Position numbers and translations under genes: made by a program
The notes under the pieces: generated by a model
The model's database searches: none
Seen by the model: the letters and a program-made list of their open reading frames with translations, nothing else
What the model was told of the DNA's origin: nothing
Source of the DNA: Megachile rotundata
Lineage: Eukaryota; Arthropoda; Insecta; Hymenoptera; Megachilidae
DNA length: 64,000 bases
Assembly: GCF_050947335.1 (NCBI RefSeq)
Contig: NC_134991.1
Location: forward strand, 1,984,001-2,048,000
Reading direction: 5' to 3'
Shown: positions 11,501-25,200 of the stretch, piece by piece
Layout: each line of letters starts with the position of its first letter
How positions within the stretch are numbered: the first letter of the stretch is position 1

Positions 11501-12776
11501 GAATTCCCTAAAGGCCGAAATCGCAAAGGTCGACATCCCAAAGGCCGAAATCCCAAAGGCCGAAATCCCAAAGGTCGAAATCCCAGAGGCTGAAATCAAA
11601 AGGGCCGAAATCTCAAAGGCCGAAACCCCAAAGGCCGAAGTGCCAAGGCCGAAATACCAAAGGATGAATTCCCAAAAGACCGAAACCCCAAAGGTCGAAG
11701 TCCCAAAGGCCGAAATCTCAAAGGCCAAAATCCCAAAGGTCGCAATCCCAAAGGCCGCAATCCCAAAGGCCGAAATCCCAAAGGCCGAAATCCGAAAGGC
11801 CGAAATCCCAAACGCCGAAATCCCAAAGGCCGAAATCCCAAGACCGAAATCCCAAGGGATGAATTCCCAAAACGCTGTAATCTTAATAGTCGAAATCCCA
11901 AAGGTCGAAATCCCAAAGGCCGAAATCCCAAAGGCTGACACCCCAAAGGCCGAAATCCCAAATGTCGGAATCCCAAAGGCTGAATTCCCAAAATGCCGAA
12001 ATCCCAACGGTCGAAATTCCAAAGGCCGAAATCCCAAAGGCCGAAATCCCAAAGCCCGAAATCCCAAAGGCCGAAATTCCAAAGGCCGAAATCCCAAAGG
12101 CCGAAATCCCAAACGCCGAAATCCGAAAGGCCGAAATCCCAAAGGCCGACACCCCAAAGGCCGAAATCCCAAATGTCGGAATCCCAAAGGCTGAATTCCC
12201 AAAATGCCGAAATCCCAACGGTCGAAATTGCAAAGGCCGAAATCCCAAAGGCCGAAATCCCAAATGTCGAAATCCCAATGCCGAAATCCCAAAGGATGAA
12301 TTCCCAAAAGGCCGAAATCGCAAAAGCCGAAATCCCAAAGGCCAAAATACCAAAGGCTGAAATTCCAAAGGCCGACATCCCAAACGCCGAAAAACCAAGG
12401 GCCGAAATCCCAAATGTCGAAATCCCAATGCCGAAATCCCATTGGATGAATTCCCAAACGGCCGAAATCCCAAATGCCGAAATCCCAAAGGTCGAAATAC
12501 CAAATGTCGAAATCTCAAGACCGAAATCCCAAAGTATGAATTCCCAAAAGGCCGAAATCCCATATGTCGAAATCCCAATGCCGAAATCCCATTGGATGAA
12601 TTCCCAAAAGGCCGAAATCCCAAATGCCGAAATCCCAAAGGTCGAAATCCCAAATTCCGATATCCTAAAGACGGAAATTCCAAAGGTCGAAATTACAAAG
12701 GCCGAAATCCCAAACGCCGAAAAACAAAGGGCCGAAATACCAAAGACCGAAATCTCAAAGGCCGAAATCCCAAAGG
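11501..12776 (+). repeat. Module D, copy 2
   Basis: The first ~360 bp correspond to the piece that follows module Q at 21.14 and 32.46 kb (GATGAATTCCCTAAAGG near 11498). From about 11860 on it is the partner of 8.9-10.13 kb. The 210-bp shortfall against copy 1 lies near 12500, where copy 1 has its internal duplication. Confidence 0.85.
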
Positions 12777-13640
12777 ATGAATTCCCAGGAGGCTGAAACC
12801 GCAAAGGTCAAAATCCCAAAGGCTGAAAACCCAAAGGTCGAAATCCCAAAGGCCGGAAGCCCAAAGGTTCAAATCCCAAAGGTCGAAATCCCAAAGGCCG
12901 AAATCCCAATGGCCGAAATCCCAAAGGCCGCAATCCCAAGGGCCGGAATCCCAAGGGTCGAAATCCCATAGGTCGAAATCCCAAAGGCCGAAATCCCAAG
13001 GGCCGATATCCTAAAGGCGGAAATTCCAAAGGCCGAATTCCCAAACGCCGAAATCCCAAAGGCCGAAATCCTAAAGTCCGAAATCTCAAAGACCGAAATC
13101 CCAAAGGGTGAAATCCCAAAGGCCGAAATCCAAAGGGCCGGAATCACAAAGGCGGAAATTCCACAGGCCGAAATCCCAAGGGCCGAAATCCCAAAGGTCC
13201 AAATCCCAAAGGTGGAAATTCCAAAGGCCGAAATCCCAAACGCCGAAATCCCAAAGGCCGAAATCACAAAGGCCGATATCCTAAATGCGGAAATTCCAAA
13301 GGCCGAAATCCCAAACGCCGAAATCCCAAAGGCCGAAATCCAAAAGGCCGAAATCCCAAAGGCCGAAATCCCAAAATGTCGAAATCCCAAGTGCGAAATC
13401 CCAAAGGCCGAAATCCCAAAGACCGAAATCACAAAGGTCGAAATCCCAAAGGCCGAAATCCCAAGGGCCGGAATCCCAAGGGTCGAAATCCCATAGGTCG
13501 AAATCCCATAGGTCAAAATCCCAAAGGCCGAAATCTCAATGGCCGAAATCTCAAAGGCCGAAATCCCAAAGGCCGAAATCCCAAATGCCGAAATCCCAAA
13601 GGCCGAAATCCCAAAGGGCGAAATCCCAAGGGCCGTAATC
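12777..13640 (+). repeat. Modules P and Q, shortened copy 2
   Basis: ATGAATTCCCAGGAGG is at 12777. The Q marker CCCAAGTGCGAAATCCC is near 13388. The right part of Q, with the AAGGCTGGAAATCCC unit, is missing; the array passes instead into CCGGAATCCC and CATAGGTCG units near 13467. Confidence 0.8.
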
Positions 13641-14340
13641 CCAAGGCCAAAATACCAATTGATGAATTCCCAAAAGGCTGAAATCCCAAAGGCCGAAATC
13701 CCATAGGCCGAAATCCCAAAGGCCGAAATCCCAAAGGCCGAAATCCCAAAGGCCGAGGTCCCAAAGGCCGAAATCCCAAAGGCCGAAATCCCAAAGGATT
13801 AATACCCAAAAGGCCGAAATCCCAAAGGCCGAAATCCCAAAGGCCGAAATCCCAAAGGCCGAAATCCCAAAGGTCGAAATCCCAAAGGCTGAAATCAAAA
13901 AGGCCGAAATCTCAAAGGCCGAAACCCCAAAGGCCGAAGTGCCAAGGCCGAAATACCAAAGGATGAATTCCCAAAAGACCGAAATCACAAAGGTCGAAAT
14001 CCCAAAGGCCGAAATCCCAATGGCCGAAATCCCAAAGGCCGCAATCCCAAGGGCCGGAATCCCATGGGTCGAAATCCCATAGGTCGAAATCCCAAAGGCC
14101 GAAATCCCAAGGGCCGGAATCCCAAGGGTCGAAATCCCATAGGTCGAAATCCCAAAGGCCGAAATCTCAATGGCCGAAATCCCAAAGGCAGAAATCCCAA
14201 AGGCTGAAATTCGAAAGACCGAAATCCCAAAGGCCGAAATCTCAAAGGCCGAAATCCCAAAGGCCGAAATCCCAAAGGCCGAAATCCCAAACGCCGAAAT
14301 CCCAAAGGCCGAAATCCCAAAGGTCCAAATCCCAACGGTC
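13641..14340 (+). repeat. Segment with AATTGATGAATTCCC and CATAGGTCG units
   Basis: It starts with the CAATTGATGAATTCCC unit (about 13657), also seen near 16010, 46771 and 49785, followed by a 16-bp GGATTAATACCC unit (13797). It ends in alternating AAGGGCCGGAATCCC and CCCATAGGTCG units. Matching segments lie at 15.97-16.2 and 46.75-47.25 kb. Confidence 0.75.
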
Positions 14341-15310
14341 GAAATCCCAATTGGCCGATATCCCAAGGGCCCATATCCCAAGGGTCCATATCCCAAGGGC
14401 CGAAATCCCAAGGGCCGAAATTCCAAAGGTCGAAATCCCAAAGTCCGAAATCCCAAGGCCAAGATACCAAAGGCCGAAATCCCAAGGCCAAGATACCAAA
14501 GGCCGAAATCCCAAAGGCCGAAATCTCAAAGGCCCAAATCCCAAGGGCCGAAATCCCAGAGGTCGAAATCCCAAAGGCCGAAATCCCAAAGGCCGAAATC
14601 CCAAAGGCCGAAATCGCAAAGGCCGAAATCCAAAGGGCCGAAATCCCAAACGCTGAAATTCCAAAGACCGATATCCCAAAGGCCGAAATCACAAGGGCGA
14701 AATCCCAAAGGCCGAAATCCCAAAGGCCGAAATCTAAAGGGCCGAAATCCCAAACGCTGAAATTCCAAAGACCGATATCCCAAAGGCCGAAATCACAAGG
14801 GCGAAATCCCAAAGGCCGAAATCCCAAAGGCCGAAATCCCAAAGGCTGAAATTCGAAAGACCGAAATCCCAAAGGCCGAAATCTCAAAGGCCGAAATCCC
14901 AAAGGCCGAAATCCCAAAGGCCGAAATCCCAAACGCCGAAATCCCAAAGGCCGAAATCCCAAAGGTCCAAATCCCAAGGGCCGAAATCCCATAGGTCGAA
15001 ATCCCAAAGGCTGAAATGCCAAAAGCCGAAATCCCAAAGGTCGAAATTCCAAAGGCCGACATCCCAAACGCCGAAAAACCAAAGGCCGAAATCCCAAATG
15101 TCGAAATCCCAATGCCGAAATCCCATTGGATGAATTCCCAAAAGGCCGAAATCCCAAATGCCGAAATCCCAAAGGTCGAAATCCCAAATTCCGATATCCT
15201 AAAGACCGAAATTCCAAAGGTCGAAATTACAAAGGCCGAAATCCCAAACGCCGAAAAACAAAGGGCCGAAATACCAAAGACCGAAATCTCAAAGGCCGAA
15301 ATCCCAAAGG

Positions 15311-15915
15311 ATGAATTCCCAGGAGGCTGAAACCGCAAAGGTCAAAATCCCAAAGGCTGAAAACCCAAAGGTCGAAATCCCAAAGGCCGGAAGCCCAAAG
15401 GTCCAAATCCCAAAGGTCGAAATCCCAAAGGCCGAAATCCCAATGGCCGAAATCCCAAAGGCCGAAATCCCAAAGGCCGAAATCCCAAGGGCCGAAATCG
15501 CAAGGACCGAAATCCCAAAGGCCGAAATCCCAAAGGTCGAAATCCCAAAGGTCGCAATACCAAAGGTCGAAATCCCAAAGGGCGAAATCTCAAAGTCCGA
15601 AATCCCAAGGGCTGAAATCCCAAAGGCCGACATTCATAGGGCCGCAATCCAAAGGGCCGAAATCCCAAACGCCGAAATCCAAAAGGCCGAATTCCCACAG
15701 GCCGAAATTCCAAAGGTCGAAATCCCAAATTCCGACATCCTAAAGGCGGAAATCCCACAGGCCGAAATCCCAAAGGCCGAGATCCCAAAGGCCGAAATCC
15801 CAAATATCGAAATCCCAAGGCCGAAATCCCAAAGCCGGAAATTCCAAAGGCCGAAATCCCAAAGGCCGAAATCCCAAATGTCGAAATCCCAATGCCGAAA
15901 TCCCAAAGGATGAAT
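15311..15915 (+). repeat. Module P, embedded copy 3
   Basis: ATGAATTCCCAGGAGG is followed by the usual CCGGAAGCCC units. From about 15540 this copy takes a different path (AAGGGCGAAATCTC, CATTCATAGGGCC), which reappears at 46.31-46.57 kb. Confidence 0.75.
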
Positions 15916-18900
15916 TCCCAAAAGGCCGAAATCCCAAACGCCGAAATCCCAAAGGCCGAAATCCCAAAGGGCGAAATCCCAAGGGCCGTAATCCCAAGGC
16001 CAAAATACCAATTGATGAATTCCCAAAAGGCTGAAATCCCAAAGGCCGAAATCCCATAGGCCGAAATCCCAAAGGCCGAAATCCCAAAGGCCGAGGTCCC
16101 AAAGGCCGAAATCCCAAAGGCCGAAATCCCAAAGGCCGAAATCCCAAAGGCCGAAATCCCAAAGGATTAATACCCAAAAGGCCGAAATCCCAAAGGCCGA
16201 AATCCCAAAGGCCGAAATCCCAAAGGTCGAAATCCCAAAGGCTGAAATTCCAAAGGCCGAAATCGCAAAGGCCGAAATCCAAAGGGCCGAAATCCCAAAC
16301 GCTGAAATTCCAAAGACCGATATCCCAAAGGTCGAAATCCCAAAGGCCGAAATCCCAAAGGCCGAAATCGCAAAGGCCGAAATCCAAAAGGCCGAAATCC
16401 CAAACGCTGAAATTCCAAAGACCGATATCCCAAAGGCCGAAATCACAAGGGCGAAATCCCAAAGGCCGAAATCCCAGAGGCCGAAATCCAAAGGGCCGAA
16501 ATCCCAAACGCTGAAATTCCAAAGACCGATATCCCAAAGGCCGAAATCACAAGGGCGAAATCCCAAAGGCCGAAATCCCAAAGGCCGAAATCCCAAAGGC
16601 CGAAATCCCAAAGGCTGAAATTCGAAAGACCGAAATCCCAAAGGCCGAAATCTCAAAGGCCGAAATCTCAAAGGCCGAAATCCCAAAGGCCGAAATCCCA
16701 AAGGCCGAAATCCCAAACGCCGAAATCCCAAAGGCCGAAATCCCAAAGGTCCAAATCCCAAGGGCCGAAATCCCATAGGTCGAAATCCCAAAGGCTGAAA
16801 TGCCAAAGGCCGAAATCCAAAGGGCCGAAATCGCAAAGGCCGAAATCCAAAGGGCCGAAATCCCAAACGCTGAAATTCCAAAGACAGATATCCCAAAGGC
16901 CGAAATCCCAAAGGCCGAAATCCCAAAGGCCGAAATCCCAAAGGCCGAAATCCCAAAGGCCGAAATCCCAAAGGCCGCAATCCCAAGTGCCGGAATACCA
17001 AGGTTCGAGATCCCAAAGGTCGAAATCCCAATGGCCGAAATCTCAAAGACCGAAATCCCAAAGGCTGAAATGCCAAAGGCTGAAATCCAAAGGGCCGAAA
17101 TCGCAAAGGCCGAAATCCAAAGGACCGAAATCCCAAGAGCCGAAATCCCAAAGGCCGAAATCCCAAAGGTCCATGTCGCAACGGTCGAAATCCCAATTGG
17201 CCGATATCCCAAGGGCCCATATCCCAAGGGCCGAAATCCCAAGGGCCGAAATTCCAAAGGTCGAAATCCCAAAGTCCGAAATCCCAAGGCCAAGATACCA
17301 AAGGCCGAAATCCCAAAGGCCGAAATCCCAAAGGCTGAAATTCGAAAGACCGAAATCCCAAAGGCCGAAATCCCAAGGGCCGAAATTCCAAAGGTCGAAA
17401 TCCCAAAGTCCGAAATCCCAAGGCCCAGATACCAAAGGCCGAAATCCCAAGGCCAAGATACCAAAGGCCGAAATCCCAAAGGCCGAAATCCCAAAGGCTG
17501 AAATTCGAAAGACCGAAATCCCAAAGGCCGAAATCTCAAAGGTCGAAATCCCAAAGGCCGAAATCCCAAAGGCCGAAATCCCAAACGCCGAAATCCCAAA
17601 GGCCGAAATCCCAAAGGCCCAAATCCCAAGGGCCGAAATCCTAAAGGTCGAAATCCCAAAGGCCGAAATCTCAAAGGCCGAAATCCCAAAGGCCGAAATC
17701 GCAAAGGACGAAATCCAAAGGGCCGAAATCCCAAAAGCTGAAATTCCAAAGACCGATATCCCAAAGGCCGAAATCACAAGGCCGAAATCCCAAAGGCCGA
17801 AATCCCAAAGGCCGAAATCTCAAACGCCCAAATCCCAGGGGCCGAAATCCCAAAGGTCGGAATGCCAAAGGCCGAAATCGCAAAGGCCGAAATCCAAAGG
17901 GCCGAAATCCCAAACGCTGAAATTCCAATGTCCGATATCCCAAAGGCCGAAATCACAAGGGCGAAATCCCAAAGGCCGAAATCCCAAAGGCCGAAATCCA
18001 AAGGGCCGAAATCCCAAACGCTGAAATTCCAAAGACCGATATCCCAAAGGCCGAAATCACAAGGGCGAAATCCCAAAGGCCGAAATCCCAAAGGCCGAAA
18101 TCCCAAAGGCCGAAATCCCAAAGGCTGAAATTCGAAAGACCGATATCCCAAAGGCCGAAATCTCAAAGGCCGAAATCCCAAAGGCCGAAATCCCAAAGGC
18201 CGAAATCCCAAACGCCGAAATCCCAAAGGTCCAAATCCCAAGGGCCGAAATCCCATAGGTCGAAATCCCAAAGGCTGAAATGCCAAAGGCCGAAATCCAA
18301 AGGGCCGAAATCGCAAAGGCCGAAATCCAAAGGGCCGAAATCCCAAACGCTGAAATTCCAAAGACAGATATCCCAAAGGCCGAAATCCCAAAGGCCGCAA
18401 TCCCAAGTGCCGGAATACCAAGGTTCGAGATCCCAAAGGTCGAAATCCCAATGGCCGAAATCTCAAAGACCGAAATCCCAAAGGCTGAAATGCCAAAGGC
18501 TGAAATCCAAAGGGCCGAAATCGCAAAGGCCGAAATCCAAAGGGCCGAAATCCCAAGAGCCGAAATCCCAAAGGTCCATGTCGCAACGGTCGAAATCCCA
18601 ATTGGCCGATATCCCAAGGGCCCATATCCCAAGGGCCCATATCCCAAGGGCCGAAATCCCAAGGGCCGAAATTCCAAAGGTCGAAATCCCAAAGTCCGAA
18701 ATCCCAAGGCCAAGATACCAAAGGCCGAAATCCCAAAGGCCGAAATCCCAAAGGCTGAAATTCGAAAGACCGAAATCCCAAAGGCCGAAATCAAAAGGGC
18801 CGAAATTCCAAAGGTCGAAATCCCAAAGTCCGAAATCCCAAGGCCAAGATACCAAAGGCCGAAATCCCAAAGGCCGAAATCCCAAAGGCCGAAATCCCAA

Positions 18901-19387
18901 AGGCTGAAATTCGAAAGACCGAAATCCCAAAGGCCGAAATCTCAAAGGCCGAAATCCCAAAGGCCGAAATCCCAAAGGCCGAAATCCCAAACGCCGAAAT
19001 CCCAAAAGCCGAAATCCCAAAGGCCCAAATCCCAAGGGCCGAAATCCCAAGGGTCGAAATCCCAAAGGCCGAAATCTCAAAGGCCGAAATCCCAAAGGCC
19101 GAAATCGCAAAGGACGAAATCCAAAGGGCCGAAATCCCAAACGCTGAAATTCCAAAGACCGATATCCCAAAGGCCGAAATCACAAGGCCGAAATCCCAAA
19201 GGCCGAAATCCCAAACGCCGAAATCCCAAAGGCCGAAATCCCAAAGGCCCAAATCCCAAGGGTCGAAATCCCAAAGGTCGAAATCCCAAAGGCCGAAATC
19301 TCAAAGGCCGAAATCCCAAGGGCCGAAATCGCAAAGGCCGAAATCCAAAGGGCCGAAATCCCAAACGCTGAAATTCCAAAGACCGAT

Positions 19388-19495
19388 ATCCCAAAGGCCG
19401 AAATCCCAAAGGCCGAAATCCCAAAGGCCGAAATCCCAAAGGCCGAAATCCCAAAGGCCGAAATCCCAAAGGCCGAAATCCCAAAGGCCGAAATC
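19388..19495 (+). repeat. Perfect consensus run, 108 bp
   Basis: About seven consecutive units match the consensus without a change. The flanking units are CCGATATCCC on the left and ATCGCAAAGG on the right. It lies just right of the stretch that is identical to 370-690. Confidence 0.9.
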
Positions 19496-21137
19496 GCAAA
19501 GGACGAAATCCAAAGTGCCGAAATCCCAAACGCTGAAATTCCAAAGACAGATATCCCAAAGGCCGAAATCCCAAAGGCCGAAATCCCAAAGGCCGAAATC
19601 CCAAAGGCCGCAATCCCAAGGCCCGGAATACCAAGGTTCGAGATCCCAAAGGTCGAAATCCCAATGGCCGAAATCTCAAAGGCCGAAATCCCAAAGGCTG
19701 AAATGCCAAAGCCCGAAATCACAAAGGCCGATATCCTGAAGGCGGAAATTCCAAAGGTCGAAATCCCAAAGACCGAAATCCCAAAGGCCGAAATCCAAAG
19801 GCTGAAATCCCAAAGGCCGAATTCCCAAACGCCGAAATCCTAAAGTCCGAAATCTCAAAGACCGAAATCCCAAAGGGTGAAATCCCAAAGGCCGAAATCC
19901 AAAGGGCCGGAATCACGAAGGCTGAAATTCCAAAGGCCGAAATCCCAAGGGCCGAAATCCCAAAGGTCCAAATCCCAGAGGTGGAAATTCCAAAGGCCGA
20001 AATCCCAAACGCCGAAATCCCAAAGGCCGAAATCACAAAGGCCGATATCCTAAATGCGGAAATTCCAAAGGCCGAAATCCCAAACGCCGATATCCCAAAG
20101 GCTGAAATTCCAAATGTCGAAATCCCAAAGGCCGAAATCACAAAGGCCGATATCCTAAAGGCGGAAATTCCAAAGGCCGAAATCCCAAACGCCGAAATCC
20201 CAAAGGCCGAAATCCTAAAGTCCGAAATCTCAAAGACCGAAATCCCAAAGGCTGAAATCCCAAAGGCCGAATTCCCAAACGCCGAAATCCCTAAGGCCGA
20301 AATCCTAAAGTCCGAAATCTCAAAGACCGAAATCCCAAAGGGTGAAATCCCAAAGGCCGAAATCCAAAGGGCCGGAATCACGAAGGCTGAAATTCCAAAG
20401 GCCGAAATCCCAAACGCCGAAATCCCAAAGGCCGAAATCACAAAGGCCGATATCCTAAATGCGGAAATTCCAAAGGCCGAAATCCCAAACGCCGAAATCC
20501 CAAAGGCCGAAATCCAAAAGGCCGAAATCCAAAAGGCCGAAATCCCAAAGGCCGAAATCCCAAAATGTCGAAATCCCAAGTGCGAAATCCCGAAGGCCGA
20601 AATCCCAAAGACCGAAATCACAAAGGTCGAAATCCTAAAGGCCGAAATCCCAAACACCGAAATCCAAAGGGCCGAAATGCCAAAGGTCGAAATCCCAAAG
20701 GCCGACATCTCAAACGCCAAAATCCCAAAGGCTGGAAATCCCAAAGGCCGAAATCCAAAGAGCCGAAATTCCAAAGGCCGAAATCTCAAAGGCCGAAATC
20801 CCAAAGACCGAAATCCCAAGGGCCGAAATCCCAAGGGCCGAAATCCAAAAGGCCGATATCGCAAAGGCGAAAATTCCAAAGGCCGAAATCCCAAAGGCCG
20901 ATATCCCAAAGGCGGAAATTCCAAAGGCCGAAATCCGAATGGTCGAAATCCCAATTCCGAAATCCCAAAGGATGAATTCCCAAAAGGCCGAAATCCCAGA
21001 GGCCGAAATCCCAAAGGCCGAAGTCCCAAAGGCCGAAATCCCAAAGGCCGAAATCCCAAAGGATTAATTCCGAAAAGGCCGAAATCCCAAATGCCGAAAT
21101 CCGAAATGTCGAAATCCCAAGACCGAAATCCCAAAGG

Positions 21138-22720
21138 ATGAATTCCCTAAAGGCCGAAATCCCAAAGGTCGACATCCCAAAGGCCGAAATCCCAAAGGCC
21201 GAAATCCCAAAGGTCGAAATCCCAAAGGCTGAAATCAAAAGGGCCGAAATCTCAAAGGCCGAAACCCCAAAGGCCGAAATGCCAAGGCCGAAATACCAAA
21301 GGATGAATTCCCAAAAGACCGAGAACCCAAAGGTCGAAATCCCAAAGGCCGAAATCCCAAAGGCCGAAATCCCAAAGGCCGAAATCCCAAACGCCGCAAT
21401 CCCAAGGGCCGGAATCCCAAGGGTCGAAATCCCATAGGTCGAAATCCCAAAGGCCGAAGTCCCAAATGTCGAAATCCCAATTCCGAAATCCCAATGGATG
21501 AATTCCCAGAAGGCCGAAATCACAAAGGCCAAAATCCCAAAGGCCGAAATCCCAAAGGCTGAAATACGATAGGATTAATTCCCAAAAGGCCGAAATCCCA
21601 AAGGCCAAAATCCCAAGGGCCGTAATCCCAAAGGCCGAAATCCCAAAGGCCGAAATCCCAAAGACCGAAATACCAAAGGCCGAAATCCCAAAGCCCGAAA
21701 TCCCAAAGGCCGTAATTCCAAAGGCCGAAATCTCAAAGGCCGATAACCCAAAGGCCGAAATCTCAAAGGCCGAAATCCCAAAGGCCGAAATCCCAAAGGC
21801 CGATATCCTAAAGGCGGAAATTCCAATGGCCGAAATCCCACACGAAGAAATCCCAAAGGCCGAAATCCCAAATGTCGAAATCTCAAGGCCGAAATCCCAA
21901 AGGATGAATTCCCAAGAGGCCGAAACCCCAAAGGTCAAAATCCCAAAGGCTGAAAACCCAAAGCCTGAAATCCCAAAGGCCGGAAGCCAAAAGGTCCAAA
22001 TCGCAAAGGTCGAAATCCCAAAAGCCGAAATCCCATAGGCTGAAATCACAAAGGCCGAAGTCCCAAAGGCCGAAGTCCCAAAGGCCGAAATCACAAAGGC
22101 CGAAATCCCAAAGGCCGAAATCCCAAAGGCCGAAATCCCAAAGGCCGAAATCCCAAAGGCCGAAATCCCAAAGGCCGAAATCCCAAAGGCTGAAATCCGA
22201 AAGGATTAATTCCCAAAAGTCCGGAGTCCCAAAGGCCGCAATCCCAATGGCCGTAATCCTAAAGGCTAAAATCCCAAATGCCGAAATCCCAAAGACCGAA
22301 ATCCCAAAGGCCGAAATCCCAAAGCCCGAATTCCCAAACGCCGAAATTCCAAAGGCCGAAATCCCAAAGGCCGAAATCCCAAATGCCGAAATCCCAAAGG
22401 CCGAAATCCCAAAGGCCGTAATCCCAAAGGCCGAAATCCCAAAGGCCGTAATCCCAAAGGCCGAAATCCCAAAGGCCGAAATCCCAAATGTCGAAATCCC
22501 AATGATGAAATCCCAAAGGATGAATTCCCAAAAGGCCGAAATCCCATAGGCCGAAATCGCAAATGTCGAAATCCCGAGGCCGAAATACCAATTGATGAAT
22601 TCCCAAAAGGCCGAAATCCCAAAGGTCGAAATCCCATAGGCCGAAATCCCAAAGGATTAATTGCCAAAAGGCCGAAATCCCAAAGGCCGAAATCCCAAAG
22701 GTCGAAATCCCAAAGGCTGA
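21138..22720 (+). repeat. ~2.5 kb tandem pair inside the segmental duplication, left copy
   Basis: Positions 21480-22700 match 24010-25200 at an offset of 2540 bp, becoming 2510 bp after a two-unit loss near 22160. Landmarks are GAAATACGATAGGATTAATT (21561; the right copy reads CGAAAGG), CCCACACGAAGAAATCCC (about 21838) and AAAAGTCCGGAGTCCC (about 22216). The second segmental copy at 31-38 kb has only one copy of this pair, which accounts for its 1564-bp deficit. Confidence 0.88.
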
Positions 22721-23089
22721 AATCAAAAGGGCCGAAATCTCAAAGGCCGAAACCCCAAAGGCCGAAGTGCCAAGGCCGAAATACCAAAGGATGAATTCCC
22801 AAAAGACCGAAACCCCAAAGGCCGCAATCCCAAAGGCCGCAATCCCAAAGGCCGAAATCCCAAAGGCCGAAATCCCAAAGGCCGAAATCCCAAAGGATTA
22901 ATTCCCAAAAGGCCGAAATCCCAAAGGCCGAAATCCCAAAGGCCGAAATCCCAAATGTCGAAATCCCAAGGCCGAAATCCCAAAGGCCGATATCCTAAAG
23001 GCGGAAATTCAAAACGCCGAAATCCGAAACGCCGAAATCCTAAATGCCGAAATCCCAAAATGTCGAAATCCCAAGACCGAAATCCCAAA

Positions 23090-25200
23090 GGATGAATTCC
23101 CTAAAGGCCGAAATCCCAAAAGTCGACATCCCAAAGGCCGAAATCCCAAAGGCCGAAATCCCAAAGGCTAAATATCAAAAGGTCCGAAATCTCAAAGGCC
23201 GAAACCCCAAAGGCCGAAATGCCAAGGCCGAAATACCAAAGGATGAATTCCCAAAAGACCGAGAACCCAAAGGTCGAAATCCCAAAGGCCGAAATCCCAA
23301 AGGCCGAAATCCCAAAGGCCGAAATCCCAAACGCCGCAATCCCAAGGGCCGGAATCCCAAGGGTCGAAATCCCATAGGTCGAAATCCCAAAGGCCGAAAT
23401 CCCAAGGGCCGGAATCCCAAGGGTCGAAATCCCATAGGTCGAAATCCCAAAGGCCGAAATCTCAATGGCCGAAATCTCAAAGGCCGAAATCCCAAAGGCC
23501 GAAATCCCAAATGCCGAAGTTCCAAATGCCGAAATCCCAAAGGCCGAAATGTCAAAGGCCGAAATCCCAAGGGCCGAAATCGCAACGACCGAAATCCCAA
23601 AGGTCGAAATCTCAAAGGCCGAAATCCCATGGGCTGAAATCCCAAAGGCCGAAATCCAAAGGGCCGAAATCCCAAAGGATGAATTCCCAAAGGATGAATT
23701 CCCAAAAGGCTAAAATCCCACAGGCCGAAATCCCAAAGGTCGAAATCCCCAATTCCGATATCCTAAAGGCGGAAATCACTAAGGCCGAAATCCCAAAGGC
23801 CGAGATCCCAAAGGCCGAAATCCCAAATGTCGAAATCCCAAGGCCGAAATCCCAAGGCCGGAAATTCCAAAGGCCGAAATCCCAAAGGCCGAAATCCCAA
23901 AGGCCGAAATCCCAAAGGCCGAAATCCCAAAGGCCGAAATCCCAAAGGCCGAAATCCCAAAGGCCGAAATCCCAAAGGCCGAAATCCCAAAGGCCGAAGT
24001 CCCAAATGTCGAAATCCCAATTCCGAAATCCCAATGGATGAATTCCCAGAAGGCCGAAATCACAAAGGCCAAAATCCCAAAGGCCGAAATCCCAAAGGCT
24101 GAAATACGAAAGGATTAATTCCCAAAAGGCCGAAATCCCAAAGGCCAAAATCCCAAGGGCCGTAATCCCAAAGGCCGAAATCCCAAAGGCCGAAATCCCA
24201 AAGACCGAAATACCAAAGGCCGAAATCCCAAAGCCCGAAATCCCAAAGGCCGTAATTCCAAAGGCCGAAATCTCAAAGGCCGATAACCCAAAGGCCGAAA
24301 TCTCAAAGGCCGAAATCCCAAAGGCCGAAATCCCAAAGGCCGATATCCTAAAGGCGGAAATTCCAATGGCCGAAATCCCACACGAAGAAATCCCAAAGGC
24401 CGAAATCCCAAATGTCGAAATCTCAAGGCCGAAATCCCAAAGGATGAATTCCCAAGAGGCCGAAACCCCAAAGGTCAAAATCCCAAAGGCTGAAAACCCA
24501 AAGCCTGAAATCCCAAAGGCCGGAAGCCAAAAGGTCCAAATCGCAAAGGTCGAAATCCCAAAAGCCGAAATCCCATAGGCTGAAATCACAAAGGCCGAAG
24601 TCCCAAAGGCCGAAGTCCCAAAGGCCGAAATCACAAAGGCCGAAATCCCAAAGGCCGAAATCCCAAAGGCCGAAATCCCAAAGGCCGAAATCCCAAAGGC
24701 TGAAATCCGAAAGGATTAATTCCCAAAAGTCCGGAGTCCCAAAGGCCGAAATCCCAATGGCCGTAATCCTAAAGGCTAAAATCCCAAATGCCGAAATCCC
24801 AAAGACCGAAATCCCAAAGGCCGAAATCCCAAAGCCCGAATTCCCAAACGCCGAAATTCCAAAGGCCGAAATCCCAAAGGCCGAATTCCCAAATGCCGAA
24901 ATCCCAAAGGCCGAAATCCCAAAGGCCGTAATCCCAAAGGCCGAAATCCCAAAGGCCGTAATCCCAAAGGCCGAAATACCAAAGGCCGAAATCCCAAATG
25001 TCGAAATCCCAATGATGAAATCCCAAAGGATGAATTCCCAAAAGGCCGAAATCCCATAGGCCGAAATCGCAAATGTCGAAATCCCGAGGCCGAAATACCA
25101 ATTGATGAATTCCCAAAAGGCCGAAATCCCAAAGGTCGAAATCCCATAGGCCGAAATCCCAAAGGATTAATTCCCAAAAGGCCGAAATCCCAAAGGCCGA
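23090..25200 (+). repeat. ~2.5 kb tandem pair, right copy
   Basis: This is the partner of 21.1-22.7 kb; CCCACACGAAGAAATCCC recurs near 24378. It includes an extra section (23.1-24.0 kb) with the perfect run at 23867-23998. It is the copy that corresponds directly to 32.85-34.95 kb. Confidence 0.85.
23867..23998 (+). repeat. Perfect consensus run, 132 bp
   Basis: 8.8 units match the consensus exactly. The homologous run in the second segmental copy (33624-33740) is 117 bp, exactly one unit shorter. That accounts for the 15-bp change of offset between the two copies. Confidence 0.92.

Larger units (their letters stand above)
14341..19710 (+). repeat. Zone of ~1.4-1.5 kb higher-order repeats
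   Basis: Landmarks recur at 1400-1480 bp: AAATGCCAAAGGCCG at about 16799 and 18279 (1480 bp), CCGGAATACCAAGGTTCG at about 16990 and 18410 (1420 bp), and CAATTGGCCGATATCCC at about 14348, 17190 and 18598. The step changes of 60 and 15 bp are whole numbers of units. The linked variant AACGCTGAAATTCCAAAG is frequent here. A module P copy with ATGAATTCCCAGGAGG (15311) is embedded. The zone ends with the perfect run at 19388-19495. Confidence 0.82.
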